Source: Takakia lepidozioides
Taxonomy: Eukaryota > Streptophyta > Takakiopsida > Takakiales > Takakiaceae
Assembly (NCBI GenBank): GCA_030704615.1
Contig: CM060731.1
Coordinates: 70,848,756-70,908,755 of the forward strand
Reading direction: 5' to 3'
DNA length: 60,000 nucleotides
A program made the position numbers and the translations under genes. Under the pieces are notes generated by a model, which searched no databases, was not told the DNA's origin, and saw only the letters and a list, made by a program, of their open reading frames with translations. Shown here piece by piece: positions 34,541 through 47,130 of the stretch (position 1 is its first letter; the number at the start of each line of letters is the position of its first letter).

Positions 34541-36880
34541 GTGAGACCTTTGACCAAATGGTACGTGAAGGGGTGACGCCCACCAAGGTCACGTTCATTT
34601 CTCCTCCAGCGGTGTTGCGCACCTCACTTCAGTAAGCTCCCCTTCAAGTCGTAGTTACTCGCTTTGATGCGCGCGCCTAACTCCCAACCTGGCCGCCGGA
34701 CCAACTCGGAGCTTCGGCTGCTCACCGGGACATAACGGTCCCCCTTTCCTCCCCCAACAGACCCTCCACCAATTTGGGCCTAGTGGAAATTCCCTTTGGT
34801 AGATGGCAGTCCGGAATAGCTCCCCACTCCTTGGTCGCTTTCCGGCTCGCATGCTTACTCACTAGTTTTTGGTCACCAACGGGCTTGCACCGTTCTCGGG
34901 GTTACTACTCCCTATATATACTTCTGTGACTGTCCGCGGGGGTTTCACAAACAACCATGCCATTTTATGGCGAACCACCACGAAGACCCTCGATTCCCGG
35001 TGATGAGTCGCAGTGAGATTTGGCCCACCCGCCACGGTCCCATTGGACCGTGATGAGTCCCAAGACTCCCCACGACTCCCACCACAAGGTCTTCACCCCA
35101 TGGTGAGTCCTATGCCACCCCCACTAAGTCCCGCTAAGCTACCACCACCCCTTGTGGAGCCACCCCCACCGCAACCCGGTGTACGGGGCTCCACCTAGTG
35201 AGCGCCTCCGCCTCCTTGAGTGCCTTGGGCACTCAAGGGTGCTTCCGCCCCCCGTACCTATCGCTGCCACTGCCCCCACCACAGGGGCAGCCCCTCCTGC
35301 GTCCCGACCCCCTGCCCTCAAGGCAAAGGGCCGCGACAAGCGGCGTGTGCCAGCATGGGTGCCCTGGAAAAGAAAAAACAGGTCCAAGATAACATTATAA
35401 AAGCTGGAATTGCACCAGATATCATTCTAGAGACTACCCTTGCTTCCATCTATACCAAGTGCGGGAGCATGAAGGAGGCCCGTCGAGTTTTCCACAATAT
35501 GGCTGGACGAGATGTGGTTTCATGGAGATGATTGCAGGATATGCTCAGCAAGGGTGTGGTCAGGAGGCCTTGGAGACCTATGAGCAAATGATATGGGAAG
35601 GGTGGGTACCGTACAAAGTCACATTCACTTCCATTCTCGATGCATGTGCCAGCCTAGCAGACCTGGAAAAGGGTAAAAAGATCCATGCTGATATTATCAA
35701 AGCCAGAATTGAGCCAAATATCGTCCTGGAAACTGCCCTTGCCAACATTATGCCAAATGTAGGAACATGACAGATGCGCATCTAGTGTTTGACAATATGG
35801 CTCGACAAAATGTGGTCTCATGGAGTGCGATGATTGGAGGATATGCTCAGTTTGGATGTGGTAAAAAGGCTTTGGAGATCTATGAGCAAATGATACAGAA
35901 AGGGGTTATGCCCAACTAGGTAACGGTTGTGTGCGTTCTCAATGCATGTGCCAGGCTGAACGAGATGTGCTCTCCTGGAATGCAATGATTTCAGGATATG
36001 CCCAGCATGGATGTGGTAGGGAGGCTTTGGAGACATATGAGCGAATGATATGGGAAGGGGTGACACCAACCAGGTCCCTTTTGTTTCTGTTTACAACGTC
36101 TGTGCCAGCCTGGCAGCCCTGGAAAAGGCCACATAAATCCATGCTGACACTATCAAAGCTGGAATTGAGCCAACACTCACTTTGGAAAGTACACTTGTTG
36201 ACATGTATGCCAAATGCGGGGATATAAAGAATGCATGGCTAGTGTTTGACAATATGGTTGAACGAGATGTGGTCTCATGGAGTGTTATGATTGCAGGATA
36301 TGCTCAGCACGGGTGTGGTAGGGTGGCCTTGCAACTATTGGAACAAACGCAACAGGAAGGGTTGAAGCCAAATGGTATCACTTTTATATGTGTTCTCTCT
36401 GCATGTAGCCATGTGGGACTAGTAGATGAAGGCAGTCATTACTTTGATTCTATGAGTCAAGCTCATGGCCTGACTTCCACAGACCAGCATTTTGGCTGCA
36501 TGGTGGACCTTCTAGGTTGTGCAGGGCATGTGGATGAGGCAGAGGACTTCATCAAGAAAATGCCAAACGAACTTTGCTTGTCAGCCTCTTTGATTGGCAA
36601 CTGGTGGTAACCGGATCGCAAGTCCAATGTGCTAAACACCTAGCTGCTATAGTGTAGGGGACTTTGTTTGGTGCCTGCAGAATTCATGGGAATCTGGAGG
36701 TGGCAGAACGTGCAGCAAAATACCTTCTTGAGTGGGATCCGCATGATGCGGCAACGTATGGCTTCTATCCAACGTCAAAGCTGCAGCTGGCAGGTGGGAC
36801 GATGCCGCAAAGGTGAGGAGGATGATGTGGGACAGAGGTGCCAGGAAGGAGCCTGGTCGGTGCTGCATAGAGGTCTATAA
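34541..36880 (+). pseudogene. PPR gene interrupted by a solo LTR, with decayed E-domain end
   Basis: Upstream of the LTR the frame reads MVREGVTPTKVTFIS; downstream it goes on in shifted frames with IIKAGIAPDIILETTL, IYTKCGSMKEARRVFHNMAGRDVVSW, IAGYAQQGCGQEALETYEQM and further units to 36,610 (VVSWSVMIAGYAQHGCG, ACSHVGLVDEGSHYF, MVDLLGCAGHVDEAEDFI). After 36,610 a decayed E region is visible (HGNLEVAERAAKYLLEWDPHDAATY in a shifted frame). A stop, several frame changes and the LTR at 34,613-35,338 make it a pseudogene. The layout is that of a PLS-class organellar RNA-editing factor lacking its DYW end. The end merges into the dispersed repeat near 36,885. Confidence 0.85.
34613..35338 (-). mobile_element. 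solo LTR in inverted orientation, 5-bp target duplication
   Basis: This 726-bp copy is the reverse complement of the LTR at 7522-8233 and is bounded by AGCGG at 34,608-34,612 and 35,339-35,343. It is inserted in a PPR unit. The TATA-like TATATATA is conserved near 34,914. The two copies are highly similar with scattered substitutions and short indels. Confidence 0.93.
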
Positions 36881-36884
36881 TCAG

Positions 36885-37084
36885 GTGCAATCGAGGCAAA
36901 AATGTGAATGCCTGTTAGATTACAGAGAGTAGCAAACACAATTGAGCATAGGAACCGTGTGATAAGTTGAGTTGGGTATTTCCTATAAGTGTTTTATATG
37001 CCCATGGGAATTTGCTTTGAAATGGCAGCTACAAAAGTGAATTTATAGCCTTCTGATTTTACTTTCTCTACTGTCCAGAAACCA
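36885..37084. repeat. copy 3 of the dispersed PPR-flanking repeat and spacer
   Basis: The words GCAATCGAGGCAAAAATGTG and GAGTTGGGTATTTCC repeat the series at 26,640 and 30,255. The rest up to 37,084 holds no gene. Confidence 0.6.
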
Positions 37085-39451
37085 ATCAGAAGGTTCATGG
37101 ATACAGCAGTCAAGGGTACCACCGACAGTTTGGAGGCTGTAATGGCTGCATGTGTGTGGGAAAAAAGAAGCCCCTCTTGGAACAGGAGTAAGATTGACCT
37201 GCATTGGCAGCATCCGCAGGCAAGTCATGCACCCTTTCATGTACCCTCTTCTTCCACTACACAACATGTCTTTCAGCAGATTCAGATACGAATGTCTATC
37301 TCTTGCTTAAGTGCTCAAAGATGAAAGGCCTTGAAGCTGGAAACAGATGCACACTCACATTATCCAAAGTGGATTCGCGCCAAATGTTTTCTACTAAACA
37401 CCCTTGTCAACATGTATGTTAAGGGCGGGAGCATGGATGCTCACCAAGTGTTCAACAGAATGCCTCAACCATCTTTGATAACGTGGAATATAATGTTGGC
37501 AGGATTTACCAAGCATGGGTGTGGTAGGAATGCTTTGGAGACCTATGAGCAAATGATGCACATCATGTTCGTTTGTGTTTGCAATGCGTGTGCAAGCTTG
37601 GGAGCCCTGGAAAAGGGGAAAGAGGTCCATGATGACATCGTTAAAGCTAGAATTGTATGTCATTCTGAACACTGGTCAACATGTATGCCAAATGTAGGTG
37701 CATTAAGGATGCAAAGGCAGTTTTCAACAATATGGCTGAACGAGATGTGGTGTCGTGGAGCGCGATGATTGCAGGGTATGCACAACAGGGACGTGGGGTG
37801 GAGGCTTTGAAGACCTATGAGCAAATGATGGGGGAAGGGGTGAAGCCCGACCACATCACGTTTGTGTGCGTTTGCAATGCATGTGCAAGCCTGGCAGCTC
37901 TAGAAAAGGGGAAAGAGGCCCATGGAGACATTGTCAGACCTGGAATTGTACCCAATGTCATTATGAACAATGCCCTTATGGACATGTATGCCAAATGTGG
38001 GAGCATCGAGGATGCAAAGGCAGTGTTCAACAATATCGCTGAATGAAATGTGGTGTCGTGGAACGCAATGCTTGCAGGGTATGCACAACAGTGGTGTGGG
38101 GTGGAAGCTTTGGAGACCTATGAGCAAATGATGGGGGAAGGGGTGAAGCCCGACCACATCACGTTTGTGTGCATTTGCAATGCATGTACAAGCCTGGCAG
38201 CCCTGGAAAAGGGCAAGAGGTGCATGGTTGCATCACAAAAGTTAGAATTTGACCAGATGTGATTATGAACAATACCCTCGTGGACATGGCAAAATGTGGG
38301 TGCATCGAGGATGCGGAGGGAGTGTTTGACGAACGAGATTTGGTGTCCTGGAGTGTGATGATTGCAGGGTATGCACAACAAGAGCGCGGCTTTGGAGACC
38401 TATGAGCAAATGATGGGGGAAGGGGTGAAGCCCGACCACATCACGTTTGTTTCCGTTTGCAATGCCTGTGCAAGCCTGGCAGCCCTGGAAAAGGGCAAAG
38501 AGGTCCATGGTGACATTGTCAAAGCTAGAATTGTACACTGCCCTGGTGGACATGTATGCCAAATCTAGGTGCATCGAGGATGCAAAGGGAGTGTACGACA
38601 ATATGGCTGAACGAAATGTGGTGTCATGGAACGCGATGATCGCAGGTCATGCCCTGAAGGATTGCAAAAGAATGGCTTAAAGCTGCCAGACGGTCTCACC
38701 TTTATATGTGTTCTCTCTGCATGCAGCCACACTAAGATCATGGTGTCACTCCGACAATAAAGCACTTTGGCTGTATGGTGGACCTTCTTGGACATGTGGG
38801 ACAACTAGATGAGGCAGTGGATCTGATTAATAAGATGTCAATCAATCCAGATCTTGTGGTGTGGAAGGCCTTGCTTGGTGCCTGCAAAATCCATGGCAAT
38901 GTGGAGATGGTTGAACGTGCGGCAACATCTATCTGAAATGGGATGAACAGGATGTCGCGACTTATGTGTTGTTATCAAACATCTATGCTGCAGCTGGCAG
39001 GTGGGATGATACTGCAAAGGTGAGAAGAATGATGAAGGTCAGAGGGGTTAGAAAGGAGCCAGGTCGCTGCTGCATTGAGGTTGGCAATAGGGTGCACACC
39101 TTGCTGTAGATGACAAGTTGCATCCCAGAATTAAGGAAATCCATGCTGAGCTGAGAAGATTGTCTGGGCAGATGAAAGGAGGCGACGCGCTTTGTATTGC
39201 ATGATGTGGGGGAGGAGGAAAAGGAATTTTCTCTTTGCCACCGCAATGAGAAGCTAGCCATTGGTTTTGGGCTGATCAGCACGACCCCTAGGACGCCTCT
39301 CCGTCTCATCAAGAATCTTCGAGTGTGTTGTGACTGCCACACCTCCACCAAATTCATCTCAAAGATTGTTGGCCGAGCAATTGTTGTATGGGGCGCTGAC
39401 CGCTTTCACCACTTTGAAGATGGGATTTGTTCTTGTGGTGATTACTGGTGA
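37085..39451 (+). pseudogene. PLS-class PPR gene with E and DYW domains, frameshifted
   Basis: Repeated PPR motifs (VDMYAKCGSIEDAKAVFNNM, RDVVSWSAMIAGYAQQGRG, YEQMMGEGVKPDHITFVCV) fill 37,330-38,680. An E-like region follows (MVDLLGHVGQLDEAVDLI and VWKALLGACKIHGNVEM in shifted frames). The DYW domain at 39,197-39,451 has [32 protein letters not shown] and the terminal CGDYW. The HSE zinc-ligand region of the deaminase-like fold reads HRNEKLA, so the usual His-Ser-Glu is HRNE here. Stops (for example TGA near 38,044) and many frame changes show it is inactive. DYW proteins edit C to U in organellar transcripts. No intron is evident, as in many members. Confidence 0.88.
37735..38640 (+). repeat. 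tandem 300-bp PPR triplet repeats
   Basis: Three near-identical units of about 300 bp begin at about 37,735, 38,040 and 38,335, each containing ATGATTGCAGGGTATGCACA and GCCCGACCACATCACGTTTG. This is the length of one P-L-S triplet (about 100 codons), so whole triplets were copied in tandem. The third unit is shorter because of deletions. Confidence 0.85.
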
Positions 39452-41555
39452 AAGGATGTTTTCTTGGCAAGATGCAAGTGTCTCGCTTCATTCCTTGATC
39501 CGTGTAGCTACTCAGACCATCCACCATTTCCTGAGAGTCTTGACCATCATGTATTGCCAGAGAGGGCTGGAGGATCAGATGAGGGTTTGACAAATCATTA
39601 ACGGAGGGTGGCTAAACACTGGAAATTCTACTGCTCACAGTCCCGAATGTGCATGGATTAATGAAGGGGAAGTCCAAAACACTGGATGGGATGCCTTCCC
39701 TTCCTCACCCATTCATTCAATTCCTGTCAACAATGGCTGGGATGCTATCCCTTGCAATACTACAGTTAATGATGAACACAATCTGTCATGTGGGTGGTCA
39801 CCCTCCAACACTGCCATGGACCCCAATCGGGTTCCTTCTGGGACATAAACAGACAAGAATTGTGGCTGGCCAGCCATGGACCGGCTAAGAGTTTTTAATA
39901 TAACTCTGAGTGTATTTAGCATAAAACAATTTTCTGGAGTATAATAAAATAAGTGAAAAAAATAAATGGATTGTATTGGTAAAATATATCCCCCTTTTTA
40001 TTTATTTTAAAATAGATAAATATAAAAGTACATATCCAGTTAACCCTTCACTGTTTACCAGGTTCAGATGGATCCCACTAACTTATGCATTTGAAAATAA
40101 TTTTCACTCTTTCTTCAAGATCATTTATAGCCCATGAGGTGGCGGACTTGCACCCAAAAACTTCATGAGATTTTTGGAAAACTTCATTTAGCGTGCAGCC
40201 CTACTAGCATCCTCGAGTAGGCCCTAGGGTAAGTTGCCCTATGACCGAACAGGCGTCTATGATCGAACACCCCATTAACGCTTCTGTCAGTACCTATGAC
40301 CATGCAGTGCTGGTCCCAAGACTCTCCATTTTTGTCACTTGGCAAACAATCATTTGATATAACCCCCCAAAAAGTGTGATTGGTCATAGGGCTCTTGGTG
40401 TATACAAGCATTCTGATTGGTTCGACTTTGAAACCCTACAACTTTGTGTAGGATTCATGAAATCAAATAGTTCCAAGTTTGTAGGTTGCCCCATATGTGG
40501 GACACCTTATGACATTTACCTGAGGTAAAAATGGCCAAAATTCACCGTTAGATTTTTCACCATCGTTATTTGAACTGTCATTGGTCAACATACCCTACCT
40601 CTCATCAAACAAGGGAAGACTCCAAGCCATTGGGACAACTGATACATTTGGCAATGAAATGTTTACCATTTTTCTTGCGAAAAACAATGAAACGCGGGAT
40701 GGATGTATGTAACACCATGGCCTTCTCAACATCTGCTGGGGATGATCTGTGATGACCCACTTTTTCCTTCTCCCATTTTCTCCCTGACAGATGTGTTTTC
40801 AAGTATCAGAGGATGTAATGTAGAGGGTTGTTAGCAGCTACTCTGACGCCATACCATAGCTATACCGTTAGCATACACTTCAATGTTGTGTACCGTTAAC
40901 TCTTGCGCTCAGCCTTGCTGTAACCGGCTTAGCCTGCATCCATTAGCGTCTCGACAAGTAGTGCTGACTTGGAAATGATGTGGCAGATGAATAAAAGGGC
41001 TCTGGAAAACAGAAGCCGAACGGTATTTTTTCATTGTGTTCATTGGTGGTGTACAAGGTGTTCAGAGACGACGTTGAGGTGACAGATTGATGAACAAATC
41101 CCGTGTGTGTGTTCTGTGCGTTGGTGTGCTACAGTAGGACCACTCACTACGTCCTCTGCAATTAGATCCTCTCCTCTCTGTGTTGCCTGCCCTACCGAGC
41201 TTTCATCCCTAGATACCGGTGTTATGTTAGAGGACAGGAGAATCTAACCTCCCTCGCGTTTTGTGGTGGAGATGCGGGGTATTTAGTGTATACAGGGTTT
41301 AAGGCTTCCATGGCAAGGCTTTTTTTTTTTCATTTTGGCTAAGAAGCGTAGATGGCTACAAAATTTGAAGGCTAAGTGCAAAGGTGGCGATGACATAGAT
41401 GCTTAGCTAAAAATCAACTCGCTACAGGCTATTTCATTTGCATGCAATATGGCGATTTGAACCCACTCGCAATCTGAGATCTAAAATAATTAATCAAAGA
41501 AGTTTAAAGATGGCCAGCAAAAGCCATAGCCTCAATTTCAAATAGCAAGGGTCCA
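39452..41555. other. gene-poor stretch before element B
   Basis: No gene is supported. The part 39,900-40,040 is AT-rich. The dispersed word series shared with 33,430 lies at 40,682-40,722. The part 40,750-41,240 has an AATAAAAGG box near 40,991 and a T-run at 41,318-41,330 and could be a decayed LTR, but I found no ends or target duplication. Confidence 0.35.
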
Positions 41556-41640
41556 GGTCGTGCTCGAGGTTTACTATTTCATGAGCGCATGAGCCCATGA
41601 GCCTATGAGCCTATGAGCTCATGAGCGGACATCCGCGGAA
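41556..41640. repeat. left target duplication, inverted repeat and CATGAGC cluster of element B
   Basis: GGTCGTGCTC (41,556-41,565) is followed by the inverted repeat (41,566-41,586) and six close copies of the ATGAGC word, one of them a GCTCATGAGC palindrome. Confidence 0.92.
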
Positions 41641-41719
41641 TTGGAATTTTCCTGCCTTTATTGACGGTGTTATGTCCTCTTACCTCGGTAATAGGGTCTG
41701 TTTCTCCTGGTCCAGGATG

Positions 41720-42015
41720 CGGAATGAGGAATTTCGGCGCCGTTATTCCCAAGAGCAGTGTGCTAAAATGGTGTTTTGAAGACATCCACCGGGGTATTTC
41801 GGCACCGAAATTACCTCTTAAAATGTGATATAGTGCGGTATTTAATGGCGCAGAACGGGCAATTTCGGCGCCGAAATACCCAAGTGGAATGTGGTGAAGT
41901 GCCTTGTGCTGAAGGCTTCCATCGCAATATTTTGGTGCAGTAATTCATCCGTGGAATTTTTGAGGCCCATATAACGAAGGCGCAAACTGGGCTATTTCGG
42001 CGCCAAATTTCCCAA
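41720..42015. repeat. left B-type palindromes
   Basis: Four sites near 41,736 (AATTTCGGCGCCGTTATT), 41,803 (ATTTCGGCACCGAAAT), 41,870 (AATTTCGGCGCCGAAAT) and 41,999 (ATTTCGGCGCCAAAT). The first is the asymmetric form found again at the right end. The first two steps are about 67 bp. Confidence 0.85.
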
Positions 42016-43193
42016 TAGGAATGTTAGAAACGGCAGGGTTTTCATGGCTTCAAGTTCCCGGGTCGATGGTGTGCATAAATTACTTGTAGGGTTCTTCACT
42101 GAAGTTTGCGTCTCTTCTGCTTTTATTATAGATTTTGGTTGGCGGAAGAAATGTAGGGAATGGACAAGCAGTCTGAACACAATGATTTTTCAAATCGTCA
42201 ATATATTCATTAAGTGTTTCAGAACTGTACAACAAAAGGATCCAAATGAGACTTTGCTATGGTGAGGATCCGCTATCACTGTCCGATGCATCCCCGCCCT
42301 CATGCAAGGATGGCTGCCTTCCACCTGCCTCCGAACCTGCACTGCCGCTACCGCTGTTACTCTGAGAAGCCCTCCCCTCAAAAATACCATCCTCACCAGC
42401 CGGAACTGTCCACCTGGGTGCGGAAGTCTCCTCGACATTCCCCTCGCTCTCGGACGCGGATTCTATTACGAACTTCCCTACTCTGCCTTTCACAATTCTA
42501 TGTTTGGCCTCACGCCTCATTATAATTCTCTGCTCATTCCCGTATGTCAATTGCTCTAAACGAGTAGGCCTATCCTCCCTCCTGATGGCTTCTTTGGCAG
42601 CCGTGTCTGCATAGGCTGGTAGAAAAAAGGGCTTCTGGGGACTCGCGAGAAACGATTTTCTGGCAAAGAATGGCCGATGCGATTCTGTCTCCTCCTCTGC
42701 AACAGGGTCCGATTTGAGCAAGTCTCCCAGCTTCTCCTCGTCGGACGACTCTGCAAGGGCTGAGTGTACGCACAAACATAGAATGAAGTACATTAGAGAA
42801 TTCAAACAGGGAATCATCGGCAGGTTGCATGGTCCCTACAACCGAAACCAATACACTTACTATGGTGCAACTCACTCGAAGACAGGCATTGGGGGAAGCG
42901 GCTTCGGGCGCCCCTGCATCGAACGAATTTCCCGGACTTCCTCCTCTTCATCTTCCTCCTCTCCTTCCACGTCCTCTTCTGCGTTTTTGGGATCCTCAGT
43001 CGGAGGCAGACGCTGAAGGCCCGCCAAATTGTAATCGTACAAGGCCGTATCCCCCTCAAATGAGAACACAAATCGGTTCGACATCCTTCCCGCCCACATA
43101 CAGGCACCTGCGAATTCATACGACAACCACAGCCAAACTCAAGAATGAGTCGCTTCCTCGCACAAGCAAACATACAGAAACGGAAATGGTGTC

Positions 43194-43210
43194 AATTTCG
43201 GTGCCGCATT
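43194..43210. repeat. B-type palindrome inside an intron
   Basis: AATTTCGGTGCCGCATT lies in the 119-bp intron 43,108-43,226 between the two halves of motif I. Its right arm is A-like (GCATT), so it is a hybrid of the two types. Confidence 0.8.
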
Positions 43211-44794
43211 CAATTAACGTTCTCACCTGTATTTGCAGTGACGTCAAGGACCCTGCCTTCAACATCCGTACACGTTTCCATGAGCGTCTGGATGAATGCA
43301 GGACTCCTGGTCCTGCCATACCTCCATGGCTTGCCCGACAAATCACAAAGAATGTCCTTCTCTCCCACATGGTTGAACAGGACGTTATACTCCAGTGGAT
43401 CAACTGTGGAATCAACAAGTCTTCCTGCTTCACGTAATTTGAATTTCGAATGTTCCTTCACGAAGCAAAATGCCTGAAAGATAAGAGTCTGCAGAGAAGG
43501 AAATGAAAAACGTCAGAGGTGGCCTACATGTACAGGGGCAATTTTGGCCAAGAAATTGACATAGCAGAGGAGAACCACAGCATACCTTCTGGCCATCGTT
43601 GAGAAGACCCTGCGTGTTGATGCAAGTCCAGATCTTTTTCAGGATGGGTGCTGCACTTCTCCCCGTCCATACTTTGATATCATTCTCAGTGACTTCTCCA
43701 TCGGCTGCTAGCACAACAACACAGCCAACGTCGTCCAACATGTTGGCTGCGAACCCGAATGTGTGGCTCCAGTATCGTTCGTCGTACTTGTTCCACCAGG
43801 GAACTGAGCCCAGCCCCAGTATCTCCTGCCCATCCGGGATATCCACAAGGATCATGTCGATGGAGGCTTTCACCGCCCTGCCCCCGACTGTGCTCTTTTG
43901 CCGTGGCTCATCGCCACAAAATACTCCATCATCTTTGTGTAGCCAGGAGTGTCCTCCATATCATTGCCAGTGGCCTTCCTCTTCCCCTTCCCCTGGTGGG
44001 CCTCGATCGCCTTCCTCAAACTCGTTATCTCCAGCCTTCTGGTCAGAGCAGTTAGGAAATTTTCATTAACACACTCCACAATTGTGGGTGTTTTGAGGAC
44101 TTCCCTGCCCGCAATCTGCACCGCACGGTAGGGTCTGCCAGGTGCATCCTCGTATAGTGATCTCTTTGCAGCCGACCCCCGGAGCGCTGGCCCTTGTGAA
44201 TTTTCGGACGAGGTGTGGGCCCCCTGGGTGTTTTCCTGCTGGAAATCGTCGTCCGAATCCTCCTCATCTGGCTGACTGTTTGCTGCTTCTTCTTCTTGGG
44301 TGTGGGGGTCTTCGTCTCTTGCCCCTGTTTGCGCGTTCTTTTCTTCCTGTCCTTGGGCTGCTCAGCTGCCTGCTTCTCCATCTGCTCCTTCGCCAACGCT
44401 GCCGCCTTGGCTGACTTTCTCAGTGCTTTCTGCTTGGCTGCCTCCTCTGCTTTCAGTCTTTCCGCGTCCTCTGGTGGGGATCCGATTGCGCCTTCATAGC
44501 CCTGGCATTCGCTTCCTTCTTCAAGTTAACCTCCGAGAGGTCAACGGTCCCACTTGGGAGATCCACATACCAGGGGCAGTTTACCAAATGCTCGGCATGC
44601 CACTCCTTCGCCATTACTTCTGTGTACATCGTTCCACGACCTCCAGGTGTCCTCCACGCCAGGAAGAATGGTGGAACCCTTTGAATGGCTCCGGACGGAA
44701 TGAGTGCAAAGTTTATGTACCTGCAATCACGAGGCAGTTCAACAAAAATCATTCTACCGATGCATCATGCAAGTGGAAGTTGTCAATGCACAAG

Positions 44795-44882
44795 GTATTT
44801 CGGCACCGAAATACGGAGTGGACCGTGCCCCAATTACCCAGAACTCACATCTTGCAGAGGTATATTTCGGCGCCGCAATATC
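44795..44882. repeat. two B-type palindromes inside one intron
   Basis: GTATTTCGGCACCGAAATAC at 44,795-44,814 and TATTTCGGCGCCGCAATA at 44,863-44,880 lie in the intron 44,721-44,943, 67 bp apart. The matching intron of A holds one A-type site. Confidence 0.9.
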
Positions 44883-46100
44883 CATCGCTGCTTAACCAAA
44901 TCATCTAAACTGCAAATAGGGGGATGCATTGTCAGCAGATTACCTGAACAGGACACGCATTGCCGCTTTGTCGGCACCCTCCTGCTCTTCGATGTATACG
45001 CTGCGTCTTGCCTTTGCAATTTCTCTGAAAAAGAGGTTTGCGAAGCGCCCTCGCCACGACTGCACGTAGTTCTCCATTGTCTCAGGCTTCGTCCAGTCGA
45101 TCTGTAACTTGAAAGTGGTGGTGTTGCAGTCCAATTGCTCCTGGGCGTGGGTCAGTACCTGCATCATGGCAGGTTTCCAAAACATTCATGATTTTGAAAT
45201 TGCGACGATGTCCAACACAGAATAGGAGAAAATTATACCTGATGCCACCAAGTCATGACATTGAGCCAGTCGTTCATTTTGTCGTCTGTTGGCTCGATGG
45301 GAAAGTGGTACAGCAGCTTCGTGTTTGTATGGCCGTTCCAGATTCGCAGCCACCTCGTCTGCAGCCACCTCACATCGGTCAGACAAGAGCTCCAACATAA
45401 GAATCGCGAGAAGTCACAAAACAAGAATAAACACATGCTTACCTTCTCCGCCGGCTCAACACAGGACACTGCGATGTGATGAAGTTTCTCCATGGACATT
45501 TCCGGTTTCATGGGTCTGGAGTAATGCAGTCCTATCTCCGCCAGGAACTCGGCACCAAGACCAGGGTCAGCGATTGCAACTTGCTTAACAAGTTTGGACC
45601 TGTACTTGGTCCGGGATTGCTTCCCTGCCTGCACAATATGACTCTCTATCGACGCGTCCGCCTTGTTGGGGGCATCATTCTCAAAGAACTGCCTTTTGGC
45701 ATAGGCCAAGTCATCCCTGATGTTCGTCTGCATTCCCATACCCAGCAGATACAGTCAGGCCACGGATCCCTGCAACAAATAACATTAAATTGATACTGAA
45801 ATTTGAGATGAACCTCACCGAATAGAGGATCTCCACCATGGCGTCCAGTGTTGGTCGGTACCAGGTGCGATCTGCTTTCGCTAGGGACTTCCTGTACAGC
45901 TCGGGATCGAGGGACTTTTGGAAGTCCGTCAGCGGAGCTGTCCCCACTTCTTGCACTCTGTAGAGCGTATGTGCCAGATGAGTTTCCACGAAGGCCCTCT
46001 CTGTTACCCTGCCATGGAGAAAAAAAACAACATGAAAATATGATTTCGGCACAGCAATCCAATTTCCAATTCATAGAGTGCATGACAGTGGTGAACATTG

Positions 46101-46122
46101 CCTATTTCGGCGCCGCAATAGG
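46101..46122. repeat. B-type palindrome inside an intron
   Basis: CCTATTTCGG on the left and CGCAATAGG on the right of the central CG form a 22-bp near-palindrome in the intron 46,009-46,152. The matching intron of A carries the site at 8537-8558. Confidence 0.9.
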
Positions 46123-47130
46123 CAGTACACAAGGATGTAATTGTATACTTACAGATTTATATCCGCCATGGCACCCTTCAACAGTCCTCTGTCCCTGACG
46201 TCCACCTTCACGACAATGCAGTCCACCATGTAATGCCAACTGATATCTTGCGGATGCATTTCAGCAATGTACTCTGTCCAGGCAAGCATCCTGTGGTTCC
46301 CGTCCCAAACGAAGAACATCTTCCCTTCCATGTGTGCGAATGTGGGATTAGTCTTCAGATAGGCTTCAAACTCGGCATTAACAGTGTGCCAGTGGGGGCC
46401 CCAATTCTGAAGCTCCTCTGCAGTGGGGCCCCTTGTGACACCCTGGTCATTCTCAATGGAAACGTAGAATGCTGCCGACCCCGTCTGTACCCTTCTCTGA
46501 AGTTGTGCTTCAGTCGATCGATATCCCCTGGCAGTGCTTGCCTTACAACTGGAAGGCTTACCATGCGACACAAAGGAACTTTAAGGTTCTCGGGATACAC
46601 CATGGAGCCCAAAACGCGGCCTATGTTGCTATGAGTCTCTGCCAGCAACCTGTTTGCTGCTATGTTCATGTCTCGTGCGCTCATGAGCATACCCGCCACC
46701 AGTTTCTTACTTGTATCACCTCTGTCACTTCCCTCACCCCTCTCACCAGCCTGTGTACTGTCCTGGAGGTTTTGCTCCTCCGCAAGATCCAGCAGGTTCT
46801 GATCGTCGCCAAGTCGTACCACGTTATCGTCCTCTCCTTCTGTCAGTTGAATGGGCCGCCCTTCTGCAGATCCGACTCCCACATCTCCAGCGGCCCACCG
46901 CATCTGTGTTTTCTGAAATTGACTGCAAACCCAATACCTCCGCTTCCAGTCTCCCTAGGGGTTTTACTGGCGAAGCCATGGGCTCCTTCTGCTTTCTCGG
47001 CTTCCGAACTCTAGGTGGGCTTTTCGGAGGCGATATCTGAGGTGTTGAATGAGGACTCGTCTGCCTCGATGCACTTCCACCTTTGTGAGCGCAGCACCCG
47101 GGCAGGAGTATCCAAAGTTGACTGTGTTGC

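Larger units (their letters stand above)
42257..47130 (-). pseudogene. multi-exon gene with ParB-like and methyltransferase-like regions (element B), broken
   Basis: This is the homologue of 6525-12,147 on the opposite strand. The first exon (about 47,130-46,153) has a basic tail (RKQKEPMASPVKPLG), then CRMVSLPVVRQALPGDIDRL, YVSIEND, GPTAEELQNW and FFVWDGNHRMLAW, which keeps the Gly-x-His-Arg signature of ParB/sulfiredoxin-like folds. Further exons follow to RTRSPAFIQTLMETCT and VLDVTANTGACMWAGR, and a final exon with an acidic tail ending near 42,260. DMILVDIPDG (about 43,860) stands at motif IV. Splice signals (GTAAGTATAC donor, TTGCAG-like acceptors) support introns at 46,009-46,152, 44,721-44,943 and 43,108-43,226. 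Frame changes near 46,490 and 43,880 break it. A retains a better motif I, B a better ParB-like motif, so neither copy is complete. Confidence 0.7.

Noticed and set aside
34541-39451. Functional PPR-DYW RNA-editing genes
   Set aside because: Motifs are clear, but stops, frame changes and an inserted solo LTR interrupt every candidate.
40750-41330. Full LTR retrotransposon end
   Set aside because: A TATA-like box and T-runs are present but no TG...CA ends, primer-binding site or target duplication could be set.
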